Shown: positions 40,391-51,822 of the stretch, piece by piece | How positions within the stretch are numbered: position 1 is the first letter of the stretch | Layout: each line of letters begins with the position of its first letter | Origin: Bryopsis sp. KO-2023 | Lineage: Eukaryota; Chlorophyta; Ulvophyceae; Bryopsidales; Bryopsidaceae | Assembly: GCA_030272585.1 (NCBI GenBank) | Contig: BSYQ01000011.1 | Location: forward strand, 3,100,001-3,164,000 | Direction: 5' to 3' | Length of the DNA stretch: 64,000 nt | The notes under the pieces: generated by a model | The model's input: only the letters and a program-made list of their open reading frames with translations | What the model was told of the DNA's origin: nothing | Databases searched by the model: none | Program-made: the position numbers and the translations under genes

Positions 40391-41968
40391 TGTATTTCTG
40401 AAAGTTGAAAATGGGCCTCAAAAGGGCACTTACAGCCACAGTGCAGAAAATGAAAGCAAATTCAGGGATCATATGGTAGTGATGAGCTGCCCTCACGAAA
40501 ACATAACAGTAGCAACAGCGATAACAACAAAATTCTTACAGGGTATTTTTGTAGATATTTTTTTGAAGTCTTTGTGTTTTCATTAGGTACGGAAGTGATT
40601 TTTTTTTTCGATACCTGTGGTTTGGCTAAGATTTTTTTTTTCTTGTTTTTGGTGGTCGTTCCTGGGGTTTTCACGGTTTGAGCTTTTTTTTAGGTTCGTT
40701 TTCCTGATTTCCCCACTGTAGTGTTTGTATGCAATATCCAGTTGGCATTTTCCAGTTGGTTTCACATTTTTTTCACGGGTGTGAGGTTCTTTGGGACCGC
40801 TCCAGTTTCTCGAAGAAGCTGTGGCTCTGGGGAATAATAGGGCAATAACCCTCAACTCGTATTCTCAAGTATGGAAAAAAAAGGGGGAAAAATGGGGGGA
40901 AATTTTCATTCTTTTGATTTTGGACAGGATCCAAATATGGGTGCTGGATTTGAAAGGCGATTGGTGGCTGGGGTAGCTAATCGAAGCAGGGTTTTTTGAG
41001 GATGCAGAAACGGGGTTGAATCAAAAGAATATGATATATATATATATATATATTCAAAAAAAAAAAAAAGAATCGAAAAAGAAAAAAGAACACGCTTTTG
41101 TGAGATGGTTTTCCTGCGCCGGGCCGAATCTCTGTTTTTGGTGGGGGGGGGGGGGGGGGGGTTGTACAAGATCCAAAAAAAGAAGACGAAAAAATACATT
41201 TACCGGGATTTGACACAAAAAAAAGCTGTTGTTGGGGATTGTAATGCTGTGTGTTGTATTTGCAAGGACAGATGATGTAATAAGACAGCTTGGGGGGGGG
41301 GTACGACCTTCGGAGTCTTTATGCACAATTAATGGGGGTCGTTCAATGCCAACTTTGAAAAGGTATGAACAGCCGGAGAAAGATTCTTCTAATTCTAATT
41401 CTACAGAACACACCCCATTACTGATTGAGATGCTCAATTCCACTAAATAATATGCTGGCACCTGTAACAGATCAATAATCACACTTTCAGGTTCAAGCTA
41501 AAATCACAAACTGCACTCACATGTGTTACTAACTAAAATTACACACTGCACTCACATGTGTTACTGCTAGTCGGACGGCATTGTGGGGGTCCTTGGTCGC
41601 TGTATTGTAATTCTTGGCTGTGGTTTCTGTTGGAACGGGGGGGTGGTGGTTGGAAATCGCGGGGGAAAAATTGAAGAGCTTTGCGAGCATGACCCTGAGG
41701 TATGAACGCATGAAAGGAGACGAAACGAAAAGTCATCTCTCTCGCTCGCGGACCACCGCATGTCTTCCGCCCGGCTAAAAAGTACGGCAGTTTGAAGAAA
41801 AGGTCTGGTTCGTTCTAATCTCAGAGCGCGCGCCCCCAAACCCCTGGAAGTCTTCCGACACGACGTTGACGTTGCTGTTCGCGGCCTTCAGCGAAAAGAT
41901 GGCAAGGTGCTGGCGGTTAAATAACGCGATCGAATCGGCTGGGAGCACATTTGCGCGTTTATCTCGAA
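40391..41968. other. Spacer between the two PPR genes
   Basis: No gene recognised. AT-rich with a (TA)n run at about 41034-41053, a 22-base G run near 41140-41161 and two 33-bp direct repeats at 41498-41530 and 41533-41565. Confidence 0.6.
41498..41565. repeat. 33-bp direct repeat pair
   Basis: Two 33-base copies beginning CTAAAAT and sharing ACTGCACTCACATGTGTTAC, separated by two bases with two mismatches, about 400 bp upstream of the second PPR gene. Confidence 0.9.
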
Positions 41969-43057
41969 ATGGCGCATGGGAATGAGAGGGCGTGCTTCCC
42001 CAACCTCTCGGTGCCGAACATGGCAGCCCTGAGGAGGCTGTTGAAGAAGGCCAGACCGGGGACGGGGGAAGTCGCCAAAGCGATCGAGGCCTCGAGATTT
42101 CAAATAACCGAACGCGGGTTCACCCTCCTCATCATGACCTGCCGCAAGCGCCGCCAATGGAGGAAAGCCGTCGAGATATTCACCACCATGCAAGAGGGAC
42201 GACAATGCGGCGGCGTGCGCGCTAATTTTTACACATTCTCGGCAGTCATCTCCGTTTGTTGCAAGTCGGCGGCGTGCACCGCGGCGCTCGATCTTTTCCA
42301 CGACATGAAGGAGGCCACTCGTTTCGATTCCTCTCTCGAGCCCGACGCCATTGTGTACCGTTTGATTATTTCCGCCTGCGAAAAGGATGGTCGATCCGAT
42401 CGCGTGCTGGAGCTGTACCAAGAGATGTTGCGTAACAGGATCGAAGCCGACGAAACGGCGCTGTCGTGCGTTTTGAAGGCGGCGTTCAAGAGGAGGGAGT
42501 GGCGCATCGCATCGGATGCTCTCGACGATCTTCACCGCCTGGAGGCGAGGGTCGGGTTCAGGGAGTGGTACGGGCGCATTATCGCCGCAGCCGCCGAAGA
42601 CGGGGATCTGGACCTTGTTTTGGAGATTTTTCTGACGATGCAGATGGTAGGGGTGGATCCCGACCCAACCTCTTGCCACGGCGTCATGCGCGCGATCGAG
42701 GTTTCTCGCGCGCCGGAGTTCGGGCTCCAGCTGTTTCGGGAAATGATGAAGAGCGGCGTGTATGTGGAATTGACGACCTACACGTGCCTCTTCCGCGCGC
42801 TTCTGAGGGGCGGATTTACCGATTACGCGGTGATGATTTTGGCGTTGATGGAGGACCACACAGACAGCAAAAGCTTCAGTAAGATTCAGCCTGTTTTGGT
42901 AGGTTGGTTGGGGACTGGGTTGGTCACTCAAGCCCCCCACAGCAAGACCCTCCCCCCAAAGGATAACTCTTTTTTTAAAATGGCGTCCAGCCACTCCTCC
43001 AGCTTGGACCTACTCAGCAGATCCGTTCATGCAAACAGTGTGGCCGTGGATTACTAA
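41969..43057 (+). CDS. PPR protein 2
   Basis: Intronless, 362 residues from ATG 41969. Repeats parallel those of the gene at 39365: GFTLLIMTCRKRRQWRKAVE, NFYTFSAVISVCCKSAACTA, IVYRLIISACEKDGRSDRVL, TALSCVLKAAFKRREWRIAS, EWYGRIIAAAAEDGDLDLVL, SCHGVMRAIEVSRAPEFGLQ, TTYTCLFRALLRGGFTDYAV. Both proteins share SAVISVCCKS and the EIF(or MF)xTMQMxGxDPD stretch, so they are tandem duplicates that have diverged strongly. This copy has a shorter N-terminus and a Ser-rich C-terminal tail. It is markedly more GC-rich than the flanking DNA. Probable organelle RNA-binding protein. Confidence 0.85.
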   Translation: MAHGNERACFPNLSVPNMAALRRLLKKARPGTGEVAKAIEASRFQITERGFTLLIMTCRKRRQWRKAVEIFTTMQEGRQCGGVRANFYTFSAVISVCCKSAACTAALDLFHDMKEATRFDSSLEPDAIVYRLIISACEKDGRSDRVLELYQEMLRNRIEADETALSCVLKAAFKRREWRIASDALDDLHRLEARVGFREWYGRIIAAAAEDGDLDLVLEIFLTMQMVGVDPDPTSCHGVMRAIEVSRAPEFGLQLFREMMKSGVYVELTTYTCLFRALLRGGFTDYAVMILALMEDHTDSKSFSKIQPVLVGWLGTGLVTQAPHSKTLPPKDNSFFKMASSHSSSLDLLSRSVHANSVAVDY

Positions 43058-45542
43058 TTCGAGACTCAAATTTAGAGAGAAAAAAAAGGAGGAGGAAGAG
43101 GAAGAGGTACATTTCTATATAAAAAAAGGGCAAAAAGAAAGAGAAAAAGAAAGAACAGTTGGTTAACTTTATGGCGCACAGGAGATCATGACGATGTGTG
43201 TTTGTGTTTGTTTTTTTTTTTTTTTTTTTTTTTACGATTGTGCAGTTTTTGCTGTCTGCAAATATATATGTGACAGGGGTGCGTCTTTGAGCTTTTGTTT
43301 TGTCGTTTTGGTGGGGGAGGGGGGATACCGGGGTTCCGGGGGAAAAAAACAAAATCAAAGGGTTTTGAAAATGTGTTTTTTTTAGGATGCATTACTTGAG
43401 AGAAACGCGTTTTTTTAGGGTACATTAATTGAGTTTTTTTTTCTTCCCTTTTTGGGTGTACGTGTGAAATTTGGTGAAGCAATTTGGGATCTACGTCTTT
43501 ACCGTGCAACTGAGTTTTGTTTTTTGCACGGGGGAAATTTGATCAGTATATTAGGTCGATTCTTTAGCGGACTTCTTTTGCCGAGTGATCTGATGGTTTT
43601 TCCCCAGCAAGTTTTTAATATGGGTTCTCAATCTGTTTTTTTTAGTAGTTGCTCTTGGGCGTTTCATTTCTGTCCGAGGATGCCAAGCAATCTCCGAAAA
43701 GGTCTGGTTGAGATTTTTGTTTCACTTTTTTTTTTTTCTTTTCTTTTTAGAGTTATTAGGCCTGCCGAGGAACTGCGCGCAGCGCTTGAACTATAACGTT
43801 CATTTTTTTGATTCAGCGGGGAGTTTACATCTTTTTGCATCGGAGCGATTTTTACAAATGGTCCCTCCGAAAGTGAAATTGATATTTACGGATGTTATTT
43901 GTGTGTGGTGTTTTGTGAAAACGACAGAAGAGCATCCTGGGGGGGAAAGGGGGGGGGGGGTTATTCAAATCAATGTGAATGGCATTTGCCACAGGGTCTG
44001 ATGAAATTCTCTAGGGGGGGGTCCAGCTAGCTAGGTAGTTTTTACATCTCCTGTCTGACAAGTCGTCAAGTTCAACCGTTATATATGTCTCTTTTTAGTG
44101 CTTCCATGAGGAGTCCGGAAAATCGATTAGTGTGATTAATTGCAATGAACGTATCTTTCTTTTTTTTTAGCGAGCAAAGATCTTTTGCAGCAAAACAAAA
44201 CGAAAGCTGAAAAGATGTGTGAAAAAAAAATCCAACACTAGCAAAAGAAAGAGTTCAATTCTTAAGGAGGGGGCTTTTTATGAACGTCGTGGGATGTGAT
44301 TTGATTAGGGGCTTTTGTTGAGGGGAAGAGGGGGAAAAAAAATGATTCATCTTGATGGTTTTTCTGAGTTAATTAGCAGTAGGAAATGATTGGCGGATGT
44401 GTTTGACGCACATTTCAGGCTGACAATAAGAATGCGCGAAGGCCCGCATCTGTAAGCACCAAATCCGTGTTTTTTTGCAATTTTTGCGATTTTTTGCATC
44501 TGTAAGCACCGAATCCGTGTTTTTTTGCGATTTTTTTGCATCTGGAGGCACCATATCTGTGTTTGGCACTTTTTAGTTTCGTCTTTTTGGGGGGGCATTC
44601 ATGCCCCCCAGGAATTGTTAGCCTTCTTGTTTGCTTTTCGCTCCATCACCAAAAAGAGAGTCTAAAAAGGGAGGATGTAGGAACAAGATACAGATGACCA
44701 AGAAGCCTCTTGCTCTTTGCCATGCAATTGGATAAAGAAAACCACCACAGCACCACCCATTCATCTACTCATTGTGGTACAGCAACAAAAAGGAGCGACA
44801 TTTCTGAGGAAATCTTGATCGTTTCAAAATGGCAATATGATATTATTAACAGATTGACATTATAGGAATAACCAGACATATGCCAAATATGAACACCAGG
44901 TTTCGGTGTTTGTTTGCTGGCACTGTTGGTGAAAGCCATGGAAAAAGCAGACTTCTTTCATTGGGTCAAACCACCCTGATCCAAGGAAGCAATGCTGGGA
45001 AAATGAGCTCCACAGGAACAGTTCAGGATATTTTGAAGCTGGACTCTAGGTCATATCGCCCATAAGTTCTGGGCATTACCCAAAATGCACTGAATGTTTT
45101 TAAGATACAACGAGCAAGATAAGCGGTGGTCCTGCTGAAATCAGCCGGAAACCTGCAGTCTTAATCACATTAACAATACCATGTTGACCTTGTCCTTGCA
45201 TCTCCCCCTTCTTCTCTTTCAAAATCTGATCACCTTTTTCTTTTTTTTGGTTGGAACCACAGGCGAGAACAAAGAAAAACACTAAAACTTTCTGAAAAAA
45301 AAAGACACCAAGGTAAAAAAAAATGAAAAATTTACGCACACCTTGCGGGAAAATTGGAAGGCTAATGACCCGCTCCTGGGTCACAGTGTTTCAGTGAACG
45401 TAACATCTCTTGGAGAAAAGGAGCGTAACAACTTGCAAAACCAACCCCACCCAGCCTGATCGGCTGCACGGTTGACCGGTGCCTCCCTTACACAAAATGC
45501 GAGAAAAAAATTGTGTGTTTTTGAGTGTGCGCTGTGAAAAAT
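43058..45542. other. Spacer, no gene recognised
   Basis: T-rich and low complexity. Three imperfect copies of a unit beginning GCATCTGTAAGCACC occur at about 44447, 44498 and 44539. A minus-strand stretch ending near 45100 is open over about 90 codons but shows no recognisable motif. Confidence 0.6.
44446..44565. repeat. Degenerate tandem repeat, 3 copies
   Basis: Units starting GCATCTGTAAGCACC (third copy GCATCTGGAGGCACC), each followed by ATCCGTGT or ATCTGTGT and T-rich spacers, with 51- and 41-base periods. Confidence 0.8.
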
Positions 45543-47502
45543 CTATGGCTGTTTGGCGGCGGAGTACTCGTAGGAATTCACCAGCACTTTCCGGAAGGTC
45601 TTTCCGAAGTAGGAGCCGTATGACTGGAGCTTGTAGGTTGCTGTGGTGGTCAGGGTGAATTCAATGGTGGCGTCGAAATGAGCTTCCACGGTGTCTGAGT
45701 ACAGCCAGGCCTCAGCGTAGTAATTCTTGTGAGGAGGAACCTTGATTTCGAGTCGGTAATCTCGACTCTCGTCGGTTGATCCCACTTTCTGGGCCACCTC
45801 CTGTCCGATCTGCGAACAAAACAGAACAGCCGTACTCACACCCAGGCAGCTTCCTTTTTGCTGAGAGAAACAGGCAGGGATGATGACGTTCCGGCAGCAT
45901 TTCCACATGCTTTTGTGTTTACAGAAAACTGGAAGATGGTGGTTTTCCGGTGGGAAGCTGAGCAACAACAAATGACAATTTCCCTAGAAGCTGATCAATG
46001 AGAGATACTCACCCTCCAGGCCCAGTCATCCTTGGTGCTCTCAAAAGCTTCTGGAGCGCTCCCAAAGACATCAAACTCGTTGTCGAAGCGAATGGATCTT
46101 TGCACATCCCATCGGCGGTCAGTGACGACCTCCACGTCCCCAGCGAAAAGAAATTTCTGAAAAATACAGCACAGTCTTTTGTTACTCCATTGCAACAGGG
46201 CATTCACTGCAAAACTGTGGGAGACATTCATCGAACAACAGTCAAACCTGCGACCTGGAGATCTTGGAAAAAGAGAGCAATTTCCTGGTTCATTTCAAAA
46301 TCTGCTCACTGAGCGATAATAACAAAACTGGATTAAAACTTTCCTGGCATTGCACTGCTGATGATCCGGCACTCACCTGTGGGAAATTTGCCTTGTTCTC
46401 ATACTTTGTCCTGAGAATAAGGTCTTTGTGTTCTTCGATTTGTCCCTCTGGGATATCTTTGTATGTAATGCTCCTCATCACTCCAGACCCAGCGACGATC
46501 GTTCGTAGGAAATCGAACCCGATCGCATACAGATCGTTCGAGCTCCAGCGGATCAACCCGAAGATGTTCATCATCAAACCGCTGCCGACATCCATGTCCT
46601 TCTTGTACTCGTCTTGCCAAAACCTCTTGGTCATTCCCCACTTGAAGAAGCCTCCTCGACTAGTTTTGAAAGAAATTCCACCGATGCGGCCGGCTCCGTT
46701 CTCCCAGACACTCATTTGCGTGATTCTCTCGGAAGCGTACAAACTGAGCTCTCCGTAGAGACCCTCTTTTCGCCCGTAGAAGTGCGTGCTTCCGTCAAAA
46801 AACCAGACCTGCACTCCGATGACGTAGTCGTGCCCAGCCCAGACACCAACCGTTTTCACAGGCGACGAAGTGACGCCAATGATGAACCACTCAGCCCCAT
46901 CCAGTCTGCCGACGACCGAGTTGTCAGTGAAGGTGGAGCAGTAGCACTCGTGAGACGAGTCCGTATTGCACACGCCGTTAGTGTTGGACATGGCGTTGAA
47001 TCCGAACAGAGCTCCCTTGTCGTTGACTGACCAGCCCCTTCCATCGCTATCTCGCACCAGTGTAACGGGCCCACTCCGCAACGCAGTTCGCATAGGGGAC
47101 CATACTGTCACTGAAACGCAGTCGAAAAAAGGAAACGTCCGTCATAACGTTGCTGGCAACTGAGACTCAACTGCCTTGCAAGAAATTGGTTGGAATTTTG
47201 TTTCCGTGCGTTGTGTGCATGCTTAGCTGCAGATCTACGTCTTTTGCGGCAGCTCTTTCTCCCCGAAAAAGGAGGAGGGGCAAACGACGTCTCATACTAA
47301 ACGTAGAGCGAGTGCTGGTTGTCGGCCGTATTGTGTCGAAGTTTGTTCTCTTGTGGGAATTCTTGTTTTCGAAAGCGCTATCTTCCGCACCTGCTGTGTT
47401 CAATGCGGGATTCCATCCAAGCTCGGAAATTGGCCGAGCTCCGACCAACCCCAACAACAGCAAGGCGCACGCAACCTTGGCGACCATTGAATCCGTGTTC
47501 AT
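45543..47502 (-). CDS. Secreted protein with lectin-like and aerolysin-like modules
   Basis: Four exons (47502-47391, 47110-46377, 46156-46013, 45809-45543) join in phase to 418 residues. A signal peptide is clear at the N-terminus (hydrophobic core ACALLLLGLVGA, cleavage near A-R). The middle part (about residues 100-215) has beta-rich jacalin-like features (YVIGVQVWFFDGS, then ITQMSVWENGAGRIGGI). The last ~130 residues are alternating Thr/Val/aromatic strands (about VEVVTDRRW, VEAHFDATIEFTLTTTATY) that resemble the pore-forming module of aerolysin/natterin-like proteins. Such proteins serve in defence, predation or storage; toxicity cannot be inferred from sequence alone. No truncation or frameshift seen. 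Family assignment is by strand pattern, not a decisive motif, so a plain jacalin-related secreted protein remains possible. Confidence 0.6.
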
Positions 47503-48191
47503 CCCGGACCTTCGCAAGTTATTCTAGCGTGGGCCACCAGCGACTGCATTGGCGACCACATCCCAACTTATGCCAATGGTTGGTGCGTCAGCCCGTTTAC
47601 TATCTCGAGCATTTCGGCCCAGACGTATTCCCGTGGGTTGATCACCCCAGCGACGTACTTTTGCTTTGAGTAATATCATGAGTCCGCGGTTTTGATGAGG
47701 GACAGCTGCTGGATGCAAAAACGAATGCAACATTGCGATTCGCATGGCCTCCGCCGATCCTCAACTGAGAAAGGTCGAATCCGACCCAATCCCCCCACCC
47801 TGATAACCTCCAGCTGCAGCAAATCGCGCGAATGTTTACGCTGCATTGTTGTTTGTAGCAGGAAGAAGCGTGAAATGAGTGTTGTTGGAGCCGATCCAAT
47901 GCGGCGCATTGCTCCGTGTCGACCAGAACGTGGAGACATGGGCCCAAGATATCAAGATGCGGCATCCAAGCGATTCATGGCATGATCAAGTCAACCCCAA
48001 CCCCCCTCCCAACCTCTGAACTCGACCGAAAGTGGCGGCTGAGCAGCCGTCGTACGGAGCGAAACACGTGCGTCTTTGGTGCAACATCATCATCACCTCG
48101 CAATCCCATTAAATTGCCTCCGCCACCAGACGTACTGCGCGCGCACAGACGCTTCGACTGAGAACACATACTCTGCGCACAACAAACTACA
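47503..48191. other. Divergent upstream region of the secreted-protein and dihydroorotase genes
   Basis: Relatively GC-rich DNA open in several frames on both strands; no coding frame is supported. Probably contains both promoters. Confidence 0.5.
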
Positions 48192-51100
48192 ATGCTAGGT
48201 ATGGCCCCCATATTTTCTCGTGCCTTCTTGCGTTCCCTGTTTCCTCACCTCTTGTGGAGAGAATCACGTTATTCTCAACGAATCCACGAACGATTTCACC
48301 TCTCAGATCCAAGCCTTGGGTTGCTTTCGATTATGCTCAAATTCTCAGGGAAAGCCACGCACTTATCCTCCCGCCTATGCTCCTGCATCAATCGGAGTGT
48401 GCCCAGGAAACATCCAGCAGCCCATGGTGTTCACTCCTCCCAGAGAATCACTGCATGCTCATCGGAAAATGCATTGACCATTTCAAAGCCTGACGATTGG
48501 CACCTGCACGTAAGAGACGGACAAGGGATGGAATCGGCAGTGCCCCATTCTGCCAAGCATTTCTCCAGAGCGATCATCATGCCTAATTTGGTTCCACCAG
48601 TTGCAACCACACAGCAGGTGGGGTCAAATATTGAGGTTCGTCGAGGCGATGTTCGCTTGCCTCTTTCATGTTTTCACATATTTAGTGAAAGGATGTCCGA
48701 TTGGTGTTGGAGCAGTGTGTAGCTTACCGAGGCCGGATATTGTCAGCAGTTCCAGAGGAGTGCGATTTCGACCCGCTGATGACCCTTTATTTGACAGACA
48801 ACACTCCTGAGGAAGAAGTGTGGAAAGCTAGAGAGCAGGGGATTGTTGCATTCAAGTTGTACCCTGCCGGTATGTTGTCTCACTTTGTCACACTTGTTTG
48901 ATTAGTAATGTTGTAGTGATCCCTGGTCACACTTTTGCAGAATGGAAATGAGGCTTGGAGCTTTTTGTTGGGAACACATTCGAATGCAAGAAACCGAGGA
49001 AGAGTGAGAAGTGTTCGTCTAGGGGGAAAGCAGGATAAATCCCGAAGCCTGTTTTTTTTGGGGGGGGGGGGGGGGGGGGGGGTAAAAAAAACAAGAATTT
49101 TTTTTTTTCCCCCACGCCCCCCCCCCACCCTAAGTTTTTGACACAACTGAGTTGTTATAGTTTGGATATGCTGATACAGGGGCAACGACAAACTCTGATT
49201 CTGGAGTGACTGACATCGAGAAGGTGATGCCGGTTTTGAGGGCCATGGCAAAAGCTGGTCTTTTGCTGCTTGTGCATGGAGAGGTGACTGACCCAGCAGT
49301 CGATATATTTGATCGAGAAAAGGAGTTCATCCAAAGAATCCTGGTGAGAAAATCCTGATAGTAATTCGTTCACTTGTATTTTGTGTGTGTGGTTATCCGG
49401 ACCTTGAGACATTCTGTCACTTGAATTTCTGAGAGAAGGGGTGCGCTCGGCAATTTCTTGGCTTTTGGTAACACATCAACACTCAATATCGGGAAAGAAA
49501 AACATGTGTGTGTGTGTGTGTGCTGTTAAGTTTTTGAAACGTCGACTATATATATCTGATATATGTGTTGTGTTGTTTTTGTTGGATAGGGCCGTGTGTT
49601 GGATGGTGTTCCAGAGTTGAAGGTGGTGATGGAGCATATCACAACGAAGGATGCTGTAAGATCCCAGTGGGAAGGTGACAAAAAAAGTGTGACAAAAAGT
49701 GTGATTTTGAGTGTCGATGTTTATACATTACGGCTTTTGGGGCAGATTGCCTCTGGCTGTGTCCTGTTTTTGATTTAGTGTGGAAGTAGTGACGTTTTTT
49801 CTTTCTTCCCAAGAAAAAGCAAGGTGTTCAGAAATTTTTTTTTGGATTTTTTTTTGCGGGGGGGGGAAAGAAAGTGGACGTTTGGATGGCGTAGTGTTAT
49901 GCTGGAAAAAAAGATGTGTGTGGAATTTTCAGGTTGAGTTTGTGAAGGGGGGTCCTCCAAACCTGGCAGCCACCATCACTCCGCAACACATGATAATGAA
50001 CAGAAATCAGCTGCTTTCGGTACGAAAAAGAGTATTTGGTGACATTTCCTGAAAGCCGTTTTCCATTGTTTTTTCCCCATTAAACCGATCGGACGCGCTC
50101 TGTGGGAAATAAAAAAAAGAGTAACGCAACCAGAAACGCACATATCTCTGGTTGCATTACTCTTTTTTTACTTTTTCCAGAATATCGTATGGACATCGAC
50201 ATTGTTTATGTTGGGGTGTTTTGTGTGTTTAGTTGGTCATTTCTGATTGGATTATGGCTTGTGTGCGTTTTGATTTCTGTTTGGCCTGGGTGCAGGGGGG
50301 CCTCCGCCCTCATCACTACTGCTTGCCAATTTTGAAACGAGAAGAGCACAGTAAGAACTGCTGCAGACACACCAACCCTACCTCATCAAGTTTGTTCCAA
50401 AAGGGCTGTCCAAATCGTTCTTTTCCCTCATGGTTTTTGATTTTCTTTTGTTCAATTGGCCCTGATAAGTCGCTTGTCTGGTCGTCGTTTTTTTTTTCCT
50501 GTACACCTGTGTGCAAAAATCAGCAATGTTTGCAACTTCGTTTCAACTCCTGTTTCCATTTTGTGCATTGGCTGGTAGCACACTGCATTTTTTTTGTGCT
50601 GTTTTCTTTCATCATTTTACAGGAGCTGCCATTGCTGAGGCAGCCACCAGCGGTAGTTCGAAATTCTTTCTGGGGACGGACAGCGCCCCACACCCCCGAG
50701 GAGCCAAGGTACCCTTCTCCCCCACAAGGGGTAAAAAAAGTGTGACCTTTTGAAGAGTCACACAATACCCCCGGAGGACATCAATCTGATGAAAATCTGG
50801 CCTGGGAATTTCTGCTTTTCTGCTGTGTTGCTTATTTAATTGAGTTTGGGCATTTTGGAGGACCCTGTCTGAACTACATTCTGATCAGGGCCTTGAGAGG
50901 AATTTTACCTCCTTGTGTGGATGGATGAGCAGGAGTCTGCTTGTGGATGTGCTGGAATTTTCAGTGCCCCTGTTGCGCTTTCAGTGTATGCCCAAGCCTT
51001 CGAAGAGGTGCAATCCAATGAACCAGAAATGCAGCAGTGGTTTTTAAGAATGAACCGAGTGTTTGTGAAATGTATTGAAAAGATAATGTTCATGTACCCT

Positions 51101-51591
51101 CTTTCAGACTTCAATCAGTTCGCTGAGGGCGATTGATCGATCGACTGATTTATATATATATATATATATATTTGACTGCATTGCATCGAGGCTGAAACCC
51201 CAAATGAGCGGCATAGACCTCATTGATTGATTGATTGAACTGTTTCAAAAGCAAACTTTTCGTTACCAAGACGATAAGTGGATATTTGAAGGAGGCCCAA
51301 TTCCCCTTCCCCCCCCTCTTTCCAAAAACAATAACCACGGTGATGGAAATAATAGTGGAAAAAAAAGCACTGATTTTTCTGGTTATTTTGTGACAGATGG
51401 ACGCTCTTGACAAGTTTGAGGATTTCGCAAGCTTGAATGGCTGTCGATTCTATGGTCTACCACCCAATCCAGAGAAAATCCTTTTAAAAAAGGAAGAATG
51501 GACCGTCCCCGAAACCTACGATTTCGGAGAAGCTGTGGTTGTACCTTTGCATGCAGGAAAGACCCTCAAATGGAAAACCCTCAATGTCTAG
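48192..51591 (+). CDS. pyrC: Dihydroorotase, class II (bacterial PyrC/plant PYR4 type)
   Basis: Zinc amidohydrolase closing carbamoyl-aspartate to dihydroorotate in pyrimidine synthesis. Nine exons: 48192-48617, 48716-48869, 49180-49343, 49590-49655, 49933-50019, 50296-50350, 50623-50708, 50933-51007, 51397-51591; 1308 nt, 435 residues. Motifs: [11 protein letters not shown] (metal-binding HxH), [15 protein letters not shown] with the carbamylated Lys, [20 protein letters not shown] (metal His), [11 protein letters not shown] (metal His), [35 protein letters not shown] (catalytic Asp), [10 protein letters not shown]. The catalytic core begins near residue 95; the preceding Ser/Arg-rich 90 residues suggest an organelle-targeting presequence, plastid as in plants, with an internal ATG (MLKFSG) as alternative start. 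A separate short gene rather than part of a CAD fusion. Confidence 0.94.
49052..49082 (+). repeat. T8-G23 homopolymer dyad in dihydroorotase intron
   Basis: Eight T directly followed by 23 G. Same-polarity examples elsewhere: 15542-15573, 19495-19515, 19979-20008, 27021-27043, 62807-62831, and on the other strand 1059-1090, 1480-1500, 7490-7510, 60062-60080. Confidence 0.9.
50111..50168. repeat. Long hairpin in dihydroorotase intron
   Basis: AAGAGTAACGCAACCAGA and TCTGGTTGCATTACTCTT form a roughly 20-bp stem with one mismatch, extended by A/T runs, around a loop of about 12 bases. It sits mid-intron between exons 49933-50019 and 50296-50350. Confidence 0.85.
51149..51171. repeat. (TA)n tract
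   Basis: About 20 bases of alternating TA in the last dihydroorotase intron, just before a 14-base match to the MITE-like terminus. Confidence 0.85.
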
Positions 51592-51822
51592 ATATATGAG
51601 TTTTTGTTTCACAGTTGCAAAAGATTAGCGACCCGAAGGTGTAATACTTGGCTTGATTTGGGGGACGATTTGTGTCAGGCTGGTACATGGGCACCCCAGC
51701 CGCCAAGTGATTTCAAACGTTGTTGACTGAAACCGATGCCGATATTTTTATACACAAAGAAACCACACTCCCCTCTATTCCTAGAACACTCCCAATCACC
51801 CCCTCTTCCCCTGCCCACACGG

